Source: Haliscomenobacter sp. (GTDB lineage: Bacteria > Bacteroidota > Bacteroidia > Chitinophagales > Saprospiraceae). Taken from it: DNA of 64,000 bases. The position numbers and the translations under genes were made by a program. The DNA lies in contig JADJPL010000004.1 of the NCBI GenBank assembly GCA_016713275.1, forward strand, positions 124,001 through 188,000, read 5' to 3'. Under the pieces are notes generated by a model, which saw nothing but the letters and a program-made list of their open reading frames with translations, was not told the origin of the DNA and made no database searches. Shown piece by piece: positions 55,601-64,000 of this stretch (positions are counted from its first letter, which is position 1; each line of letters starts with the position of its first letter).

Positions 55601-58600
55601 GCCTTGCAGGCCACAGGCCTGTTCGATCAGCGATCTGAAGGTAACGGAAATTGAGTGCGTCACGACCGGAACCACCCGCCATTACAATCTGACCCTCAAC
55701 CTGAAGGCGGTCAATGCCGGGGACTCCCTTTTTGTAACTACGAATAGCGGCTTTAAAAAGAAAATCGCCAACAAGTTCCCGGTGCGCCTGACGGGGATTC
55801 CATTTGGCCAGGATTCGAAGAATGGCATTCTGGAAGTCTGTTCGGCTACTCCGCTCACGGTGTATTGCTGCAACAAGGTCCAGTATGAGCTGCCTGGCCC
55901 GCCCGCCTGCGCTATCAGCGACTTGAAGGTTTCCGAGATTGAATGCATTACCAACGGGATTTTCCCGCATTACAACCTCACGTTAAATCTAAAAGCCGTT
56001 AATGTAGGCGATTCCCTGATCGTTAGCACCGACAGCGGGTTCAAACGGAAAATCGCCAACAAATTCCCCGCCCGCCTTACGGGAATTCCGTTTGGCCAGG
56101 ATCTGAAATTCGGCAGCCTGGAAGTTTGCGCTGCTACCTCACTCACCGAATCTTGCTGCAACAAGATCCGGTATGAGTTGCCTTGCTACCAACCTTGCGC
56201 TATCCGCGACCTGAAGGTCTTCGACATCAAGTGCGATCCGGCCAAAAAGGTATACAGCTTCTCGGTCAACCTCGTTGCCCAGAATCCTGGCGAGGTGCTC
56301 TATCTGGAAACCGATGGCGGGTTCATCACCAAAATCGATCCTAAAAAACTTCCTGCACGCATCGAGAACGTACCCTTCGGCCCCGAAGCCGGCTGGGCTA
56401 CCATCAAGGTGTGCGGAAGCAATAGCGACGATTGCTGCGCGAAGTTGCGCTTCTCCCTGCCTTGCACGCTGCCTTGCGATATCCGCGACCTGAAAGCCTA
56501 CGATGTCAAATGCAATCCGGAGAAGAAAACGTTTAGCTTCTCGCTTAATGTAATAGCCCAAAACCCGGGCGAGGTGCTCTACCTGATCACCGATGGCGGG
56601 TTCCAAACCAAGATCGATCCCGCCAAATTGCCTGCCCGCATCGAGAACGTGCCTTTTGGCCCCGAAACCGGGTGGGCGACCATCAAGGTGTGCGGAAGCA
56701 ACGTGGACGAATGCTGCGCGAAGCTGCGCTTCCCCGTACCTTGTGCGGCCCCGGTGTGCAGTATCCGCGATCTGAAGGTGTTTGACATCAAATGCAGCGA
56801 AGATGGGAAGTTCTATAGCCTGAGTCTGAACCTGGTCGCCCAAAACGCCGGCGATTCGCTCGTCGTCACTACCGACAGCGGATTCAAGAAAGTGATCCCG
56901 TCCAACAAATGGCCGTATCGCCTGGAAGGGATTCCTACCGGCAATTACCCCTACGCCGGCATTTTGGAAGTATGCGCATACAAGCCTGCCGGTACGGCGC
57001 CTTGTTGCGAGAAAATCAAGTACGAGCTTCCTTGCCGTCCGCAGTGCTCCATCAGCGATTTGAAACCGCTGGAGATCAAGTGCAGCGCCGACGGAAAATC
57101 ATACAGCATGAGCTTGGCGTTCAAAGCACAGTATGCTTCCGATTCCCTGCTCGTCGAAACCCTGAGCGGTTACCGCAAGGTGATCTCTTCCAGGCAGTCG
57201 CCGGTCCGCCTCGAAAACATCCCGGTGGGCAACGATACGCAATTTGGCATCCTGACCCTCTGCGCCCTGAGTCCTTCTTCCGCTCAGCAATGCTGCGATA
57301 AGATCCGGTTCGAATTGCCTTGCCGCACCCAAACCTGCGACCTGGGAGACCTCCAGATCGAACGCACGCGTTGCGACGAACAAGGCAAGTTTTCCTTCTT
57401 CCTGAAGTTTGAGCACAAAAACACTTCCGACTCCTTCCTGGTGCTGATCAATGGCGCCACGAAAGGGAAGTTTGCCTACAGCCAGTTGCCGGTTAAGTTC
57501 GGCCCGTTCCAGGGCCCGCTGACCCAGCCAATGAATATCACCGTATACGACAGCCAAAACCGCGCATGCTCCAGCTTTGGCATTCTCCAGCCTTTCCGGT
57601 GCGAGACCGTCTGCAGCCTGACCGACCTGAAAGTATTCGACATCAAATGCAATAACAACGGAACGTACAACCTGAAACTGAAACTCAACGCCCAAAACGG
57701 CAGCGAGATCCTTTCCGGGAAGACGTCCACCGGGTACCAGTTCCGATTCCGGACGGACGACATGCCGGTCAAAGTGGAAGGCATCCCCGTTCCAAGGGAT
57801 GGATACGATGTGGTCCAGGTTTGCGATCCGAACCATCCGGACTGCTGCGTGGAACTCCGCTACAAGGTACCTTGCCAGGAACCTTGTTACCTGGGTCCGT
57901 TAACCGCCGAGCAGCTTTGCCAACCAAACGGGCTCTACTTCGTGCGTCTGAATTTTGGGTACAACAACTCCGGCAAACAGTTTGAGGTCTATGTCAATGG
58001 GATCAATTACGGCATCTTTACGTACGATAAGCTGCCCGTCAAGGTGGGTCCGTTCTTCCAGACCAATGTGCGCGAACTCAAGATTCTGGTCAAGGATAAA
58101 ACCCTGGGATGTTCCACCAGTACGGTGCTGCCGGTTGAGTCCTGCGCCGGAGCGTGCAGCTTCAACAACCTGAAAGCGGAAGTCGTTTCCTGCGAGAACG
58201 GGAAATTCTACGCCGGGTTGTCCTTCCAGGCGCCTCAGGCCGACAGCAGCCGCTCGTACCTGGTATTCGCCAATGGACGAATTTACGGGCCATACCGGTA
58301 TTCCCAAAACCCCGTCAAACTGGGGCCATTCAACGCCAACGGCATTACCCAATACAGCTTCCTGGTGATTGACATGGCCAACCCCACCTGCTATGCGTAC
58401 ACCACCATCAAGCCGGTGCGCTGCGCCGGGGAAGAATGCCGCATCAGCAAGCTGGTCGTGAAGCCCATCGAGTGCAAACCCGACGGCAGCCAGCGTATTC
58501 TGGTCGATTTCGACCACAACGGCGCTCCTGACGGATCCTTTGCGCTGTCGATGAACAACGGCTTTATCGGAAACTTCAATCTGGACAAACTCCCGCTGGA

Positions 58601-60023
58601 AATCGTGGTCCGCAAACCGGTCATTACGACCACCGATCGCTTGACGGAGTTCTCTGTTTGCATCCGGGGAACGGACAACTGCTGCGCTTCCGTCAAAACG
58701 GACCTCCTCGAATGCCCCGTGGCTTGCCGCGAACCCGAAGTGGCTATCGACCGCAAAGACTGCGACTCTACCGGCGTATTCACCGTGGCGTTGAAAGCGG
58801 ATGACTCCCTCGACAGCAACTTCTTCTACGCCGTGTTTGTCGACGGCCAAATCCGGGACACGCTCCACGGCGCCAACCGCACCGTGGTAATCGGCCCCTT
58901 CAAAGGGGATAGCACTTCGATCTACAAGATCGAAGTGGTTTCCTATGGCCTCCAACGCTGCGTGAAGACCTTCAAGGTTGGCCCTATCGACTGTACGAAT
59001 AAAGAAAGCGAAGACGTTTGGCCCGGCGACGCGAACCTGGACAATACCGCCAACTACATCGACCTCCTGAATATCGGGATGGCCTTTGGCGCCCAGGGCC
59101 CTGCCCGAAAAGAGAAAAGCGATCAATGGGCTGCGTTTGCCGGCCCGGATTGGAACCAGAAGTTCCTGACCGGCCAGGACTACAAGCATGCCGACGCCAA
59201 CGGCGACGGAACAGTAGATGAAGCGGATATCAAAGCCGTACTGAAGAACTACGGCAAAAAGCACGGGGCGCCCCAACCTGCCGAAGAACTGCCAGGCACC
59301 AGCCTCGACCCTGCCATCCAGCTGGAACTGCCCAACGGACCGCTCCCAACCAAAGGGATCTTCGAGATCCCCATCAAGCTGGGGTCCAAGATCAGCCCGG
59401 TTAAAAATATCTACGGGTTGGCATTCATGCTGAAAGTAGATCCGGCGGTGATCGACCTGAGCAAAGTGGAGGTAGTCGTTCCGATCAGCTGGATGGGCCA
59501 GCCCGGAGTCAACATGGCCCATATCCACAAGGTCTATCCGGCAGAAGGAATGATTGAGATCTCCATTTCCCGGATCGATCAGAACGAAGTGTCCGGATAC
59601 GGCGTCATTGCCTACCTGCGCGGCGGCATTAAAGACGATATCGCCGGGCGGACGTCCGACATGAGTATCCGCCATGGCGCAGCCGTTCGTCTGAGCCAGG
59701 AAACCGTGCCGATTCAGGGTAGTCTGATGCAGTTGCAGGTTGCTCCGCCTTCTTCCGAAACGACCGAAACGCCTACTCCGGAATCGATCAAACCGGGGCT
59801 GTCTATCTTCCCCAACCCATTGACCGGCGATCAGCTCCGCATCGAGCACCGCTCGGGAATGGCCGTTGAAGAAGTTCAGCTCATGGGCATCGACGGTAAA
59901 CCTGCTACACCGGCCATCCGGGGAAGCAACCGGGTTGACCTGACCAGCCTGCCCGCAGGAATGTACATCGTACGGGTCAAAATCGGCGGATTCAACTTCT
60001 TTGAAAAATTAATCAGGCAGTAA
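52646..60023 (+). CDS. Giant T9SS-secreted Cys-rich repeat protein, two frameshifts
   Basis: Three frames join into about 2,459 aa if one G is restored near 52921-52925 (K-S-G-A-L-Q-M-L-G) and one near 54130-54133 (D-G-A-G-E-E-N-I-R). Layout: signal peptide (residues 1-25, ending L-T-A-Q); a beta-rich module (about 26-200) ending I-D-N-L-C-I; two Cys modules (about 206-390); and a second beta-rich module like the first (about 396-570). About 16 more Cys modules of 90-110 aa follow (574-2120), most starting C-x-I-x-D-L-K and ending with a C-C pair and P-C. A dockerin-like pair of Ca loops (about 2122-2207; G-D-A-N-L-D, D-A-N-G-D-G-T-V-D), a cohesin-like sandwich (about 2222-2366) and a T9SS sorting domain (I-F-P-N-P-L-T-G) end it. 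No known family was recognised for the Cys module. It is probably surface-exposed or extracellular. Confidence 0.85.
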
Positions 60024-60098
60024 AAAATTCCTATTCCCAAAAGGGCTTTGAGAGGCCTACTACTACTACGAGTTTTCCCATCCCATGAACCATTGGAA

Positions 60099-60130
60099 GC
60101 CGGGGGCATTTGGCCCCCGGCTTTTTTTTT
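60099..60130 (+). terminator. Intrinsic terminator of the giant repeat gene
   Basis: GCCGGGGGC-ATTTG-GCCCCCGGC followed by nine T. It is a very stable 9-bp stem, 76 nt after the stop codon and 3 nt before the convergent lptD stop. Confidence 0.92.
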
Positions 60131-60133
60131 AGA

Positions 60134-62900
60134 TCAAAACACCGCCGATGCGTCGGCGTTATTGCGTTGATAGGGTATTTTGATGAACTCCAGCGTCCCG
60201 GGTTTCACCCGGATATTGAAGCTGTACGTTCCCCGTTGTGGTTGCCAGCTAAAATCCATGACCCAGCAATGCAGGTCGCGGGTAAATCCAAAAGAAGGGT
60301 AGCTTAATCCCTGGTTTTTGAAGTCGTACCCAAAGTTCCCTACGGAGATCGCCCAGTTTTTGGTTAACTGAACATTCCCCCGGCAGTTAAGGGAGTTGCT
60401 CCCGACCTCAAACCGGGTTTTGCCGTCGGTCCCTGTTTGCCAGCTAAAGTCGATATTGTGGGAAATACTGAAATTCTCGAACAGGCTGAGAAAATCCTCT
60501 TCTTCCGCCTGGATCTGTTGTTGTTGTTCTCGGTTGCGCACATCCTCCACCACCGCTTCTTCTTTGCCCTGAAACATCGCCCGGATTTTCCCCACCGTAA
60601 GGTCGGTATTAAATCGCAGGGAAGCGCTTTCAAAGCGGAGGACCTGCTTGCGGTCATCCCAGGCAAACACGTTGATCCGGCGGCCTGTCGCGTCTTTGAT
60701 ATACGGGTCGAGGAGCGCAAAAAAGCCCATAGTCGTGGCGCCTTTGAAAAAAGCGCGCCGTCGTGCTCACGCTGACGGGGCTGAATTTGAGGGAATCGGC
60801 AGCAAAATTGTAATTTCCGCCCATAACCAGGTTGTCAATAAGCTTGATTTTGCGGGCAATCGTATCGCGCTTGGACTGTACTTTTGCCTGAAAGATGTTG
60901 TTCAGCGAATAGCTGAGGGCCATCTGTTGCCCCGACTGCGGGGGCGTGCCAAAAATCCCCCCGTCAAAAATGGAATAGCGGTCGACCAAAGCGGGGTTCC
61001 TGGAATCCCGCTGAACCTCGTCGAAATAGCCCAGACTGGGATTGAGGTAATTCGGCGAAAAGACCAGCGAGATACTCGGCCGGAGCTCGTGCCGGAAGCT
61101 GCGAAGGAACCCTTTCCCAAAGTTGAGGGTTCCGAAGACCCGGGTGTTCAAACTCAGGGAGGCTGAAAATTCCCGGAAGGAGCGGAATCCCATCAAGGTA
61201 TCGATCAATTGGCTTCCGTAGGCCAAGGTATCGTACGTCACCTGGAACTGGGTGCTGTCGCTGCTGTAAACGGTATCGGCCTTGAGTACCGGCGCCGGGT
61301 TGAAATTTTTGTCGATGGAACGCCACTGCCAAACCTCCCGGTAACTGACGTTGGGGTTGAGGTTGAAATATTTCAGCACCTTGAAGGAGGTACTTGCGCT
61401 GACGTCGTGCTTGGCGCCGAATTTGGCGTCGTCGAGGGTTTTTGGGTAAACAGGGTCGTATCCGAAGATTCAAAGCGGTTGCGGGCTTCTCCGGTGTACC
61501 GCAACACGATCGTTTCGTACCAACGCTCCTCCCCTACCCGCTCTTTGCGCTTAAACGGATAGAGCGACTGGGTGAGAAGCGAAAATCCGGAAAATTAATA
61601 CTGACGCTGCGCGTCAGCCGGTTTTGGGTGTGGTTGAAACTGGCGGAAAGGGAATAGGGCTTTCCGGGCCAGGATTTGTCAAAGCTCATGTTGGACGACA
61701 ACTGGGCGTTCAGGACGTTAGCGGCATCGTTGTAGACCCGGTTCTGGTAGTTGTTGGTTTGAATATTAATCGATCCGCCAAAACGGGCACTCAGGTGGGC
61801 TCCGCTTTCCTGGCGGTGCGACCAGGTCAGGAAAGCGATTTGGTGCGGGTAAAGTCGGCGGTGCTCAGGTTTTCCACTTTCCTGGAGTCGAATCCAAGTC
61901 TCAAATTACCGGCGTACTTGTAGCGTTTGCGGTAGTCGCTGCTCGCGTTGATCCCCCAGGTTCCTTTCAGGTAAATGTCGGAACGAAGGGCCAGGTTGAC
62001 GTGTTCGCCCAAAGGGAAGAACCACCCCACATCCCTCAATCCAAACCCCCATTGGTTGGAATACTCATAGTCGCTGGGAAACAGCAAGCCCGTTGAACGG
62101 GTTTGTTTGTTAATAGGGAAGAAACCAAACGGCAGCCAAATGGGAGTAGGCACATCCATGATTTCCAATTGGGAAGGACCGACGATCACCAGTTTATTGG
62201 GGACGACTTTTTGTTTTCGGCTCCGGATGCCAAAATGGGGATGCTCTGCCGTACACGTGGTGAACAAGGCATTTTCGCTGAAGAAAATGTCATTGGAAGT
62301 CGTGTCCTTCTTTTCCGCTGAAATAAACTTGGTTTTCGCCCCGTGAACGATCACGTCGTTTTGCTGAGTCGTCACATCGTACACAATCCCTTTGCCGGTT
62401 TTGAAATTGTACCGCATCCGTTGGGCGTTGAACACCTGTTCGCCCTGGTTGAATTCGGGAATACCTTCCATGGTTCCTGTGGAATCCGGTATTCCTTCTG
62501 CATAAACCAGATTGTTTTGCCAGTCAAACACGATAAAACCCGCCTTGAGGCTGATATCGGTGTAATTGACAAACGCATTTCCGTAGAGATAGATTTTTTT
62601 TTCATCATTATCCAGGACCATGGAATCCGTGGCCCCGTAGTCTACCGGCGCATCCAGGGAATCTCCGCTTAGACGGATAACATCTCCCGGGAGCAGCAAG
62701 GTGTCCTGGCGGCTGGAAGCAGAAACAGGCAGGGTATCCGGAACAGCTTGCAGGGTATCTGTTTGAGCTACTGCAAAATAGGCGGTCGCCAGCCAGCATA
62801 AAAAGGTGATAAGGGCGTTTGTTTTCAAGTGGTTTATTGTGTTATTTTGCACGTTGGATAGATGAAAGAGCGTTTTTCCTGCTTTTGCGTTGCGTTGCAA
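60134..62900 (-). CDS. lptD: LPS-assembly outer-membrane protein LptD-like, four frameshifts
   Basis: The N-terminal part (62900 to about 61830) has a signal peptide (F-L-C-W-L-A-T-A-Y-F-A-V-A), then an OstA/LptA-like domain (K-K-I-Y-L-Y-G-N-A-F-V-N-Y; F-D-W-Q-N-N-L-V-Y-A-E-G) and the start of the barrel (PTPIWLPFGFFPI, LRDVGWFFPLGE). The rest is spread over other frames. Single-base changes near 61820, 61590, 61440 and 60747 rejoin it into about 922 aa of aromatic-rich barrel strands. With LptE it would insert lipopolysaccharide into the outer leaflet. ATG 62900 has a long N-terminal lead; TTG 62828 is an alternative. It is divergent from the amidase gene across 44 nt. Confidence 0.85.
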
Positions 62901-62944
62901 GGAAATGCGCCGAACCGGCTACCCCAAACGATCAATTCTCGAAC

Positions 62945-64000
62945 ATGCGGCAATATTCTATACGTTCTTTTCTAACGAAACTCATTCTGCTTTTGCCATT
63001 GGCCCTGGCAGGTTTTAACACCGCTGTGGCATGCCGGTCCGGCAAAGTTATCAAAGAATGGGCAGTTGCAACGAATGGACCGGAGATTAAAACGGTGGTA
63101 ATCGACGCGGGGCACGGAGGCCATGACCCCGGGTGCAGCGGGAGTTCCTTCAAAGAAAAGCATATCGCCCTGTCTATCGCTCAGAAACTGGCCGCAAAGA
63201 TCCGGGCTCAGTTTCCGGAAGTCAACGTGATTTTAACCCGCGACAGCGACGTGTTTATTCCGTTGCACGAACGTGCAGCCATTGCCAACCGGAACCATGC
63301 CGACCTGTTCATCTCTATCCATTGTAATTTCATGCCGGGTTCTTCCGCCACTGCCGGCACCGAGACCTATGTCATGGGGCTCCATACGGCAGAATACAAC
63401 CTCCAGGTAGCCAAGCGGGAAAACGCCGCCATTTTGCTGGAGGAGAACTACGAACAGCACTACGACTACGACCCCAACTCTCCGGAAGGCCACATCATGC
63501 TCGCGATGTTCCAGAACGCGTTTATGGAGCAAAGCATCCTGTTTGCGGAGCAGGTAGAAAACCAACTGCATACCCAGGCTCAAAGAAAAAGCCGGGGCGT
63601 GAAACAAGCCGGTTTTGTCGTGCTCAAAGCGACGTCAATGCCCAGTGTCCTGATCGAAACGGGATTTCTGAGCAACCTGCGCGAAGAACAGTTTCTGAGC
63701 ACCGAAGCTGGTCAGCAGGAAATCGCGGCTTCCCTCGCGGTAGCTTTTGCGGAATACAAAGCCGTTATGGAGGGAAGCCAGCTCCAGGGTCGAAATCCGG
63801 AGCCCTCTGCGGTCCCTAAGGCGGTGTTGGTATCCAACCCCGCGGCGCAGGAGCCTCCGAAACCCGAATCCAAAGCCAGGGTGAATACGCCGCCGCCAGC
63901 GAAAGCCTATGGCGCCGTCCCTCCCCCTGTTAAAACCGGTTCTGCGGCGCCGGCAGGCGCGCCCCAGGTAAGCGAACCGGCCAATCCCAAGCCTGCCGGT
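62945..64000 (+). CDS. N-acetylmuramoyl-L-alanine amidase (Amidase_3), truncated by the window edge
   Basis: The frame is open from ATG 62945 to the window end (352 codons). A signal peptide (RSFLTKLILLLPLALAGF) is followed by the zinc amidase core: V-V-I-D-A-G-H-G-G-H-D-P-G (first His), E in the K-E-K-H segment, D-L-F-I-S-I-H-C-N (second His region) and S-V-L-I-E-T-G-F-L-S-N (catalytic Glu). After about residue 275 comes a Pro/Ala-rich linker that continues past the edge, perhaps to a cell-wall-binding domain such as SPOR or LysM. It cuts the stem peptide from N-acetylmuramic acid in the periplasm, typically during cell division. Confidence 0.9.
   Translation, partial: MRQYSIRSFLTKLILLLPLALAGFNTAVACRSGKVIKEWAVATNGPEIKTVVIDAGHGGHDPGCSGSSFKEKHIALSIAQKLAAKIRAQFPEVNVILTRDSDVFIPLHERAAIANRNHADLFISIHCNFMPGSSATAGTETYVMGLHTAEYNLQVAKRENAAILLEENYEQHYDYDPNSPEGHIMLAMFQNAFMEQSILFAEQVENQLHTQAQRKSRGVKQAGFVVLKATSMPSVLIETGFLSNLREEQFLSTEAGQQEIAASLAVAFAEYKAVMEGSQLQGRNPEPSAVPKAVLVSNPAAQEPPKPESKARVNTPPPAKAYGAVPPPVKTGSAAPAGAPQVSEPANPKPAG

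Noticed and set aside
57900..59849. Long minus-strand open frame (649 aa) opposite the giant repeat gene
   Set aside because: It is a shadow frame created by codon bias of the plus-strand gene. It has no domain and no signal. Similar shadows opposite mqnE (10343-11533) and ilvB (49138-50343) were also dropped.
27382..60023. Cellulosome-type complex
   Set aside because: Dockerin- and cohesin-like parts are present, but there are no scaffoldin with multiple cohesins and no glycoside hydrolases carrying dockerins in the window.

Overview
The window looks like a chromosomal fragment of a Bacteroidota bacterium, most likely in or near the Saprospiria (Saprospiraceae/Lewinellaceae type). The evidence is: three secreted proteins with a C-terminal type IX secretion (T9SS) sorting domain; TAnnTTTG -7 promoter boxes about 20-30 nt upstream of several start codons; futalosine-pathway menaquinone genes (mqnE, mqnA); a Bacteroidota-type REP-associated transposase; and DUF6089-like and TSP3-OmpA outer-membrane proteins. 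No rRNA, tRNA, CRISPR array, prophage or intact insertion sequence was found.

Layout. 0-5 kb: cupin, secreted acetylxylan-esterase-like hydrolase, RAYT transposase with a large repetitive insertion, T9SS esterase. 5-10 kb: PepSY protein, recQ, two glycosyltransferases, TM2 protein. 10-14 kb: mqnE, histidine phosphatase, mqnA, msrA. 14-18.5 kb: three-gene proton-translocating transhydrogenase (pntA1-pntA2-pntB) and an SPFH protein. 18.7-26 kb: class III CoA-transferase, NAD(P)HX repair enzyme plus sirtuin, a decayed barrel gene, OmpA/TSP3 protein, CorA. 26-37 kb: LolC/E-like permease and a giant Ig-like-repeat surface protein (about 3,156 aa once repaired). 37-46 kb: tyrS, phzF-like gene, Uma2, small hypothetical and outer-membrane genes, msrB, rimO. 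46-51 kb: ilvD-ilvB-ilvN. 51-60 kb: a cytosolic hypothetical and a second giant secreted protein (about 2,459 aa) built from about 18 Cys-rich modules. 60-64 kb: lptD and a truncated amidase.

Three signals stand out. First, intergenic tandem arrays with 7-, 8- or 9-bp units often abut start codons. The same octamer array, in the same orientation, lies directly in front of both msrA and msrB. Second, two dispersed families of palindromic, transposase-less (MITE-like) elements occur in the gaps: five copies of one, and two full plus one short copy of the other. Third, both giant proteins end in the same order of dockerin-like, cohesin-like and T9SS sorting segments.

Caution: about 18 single-base frameshifts, mostly one base missing from a short homopolymer run, split otherwise conserved genes including tyrS, pntB and lptD. 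This looks like uncorrected long-read error rather than decay, so each such gene is described here as one repaired unit.
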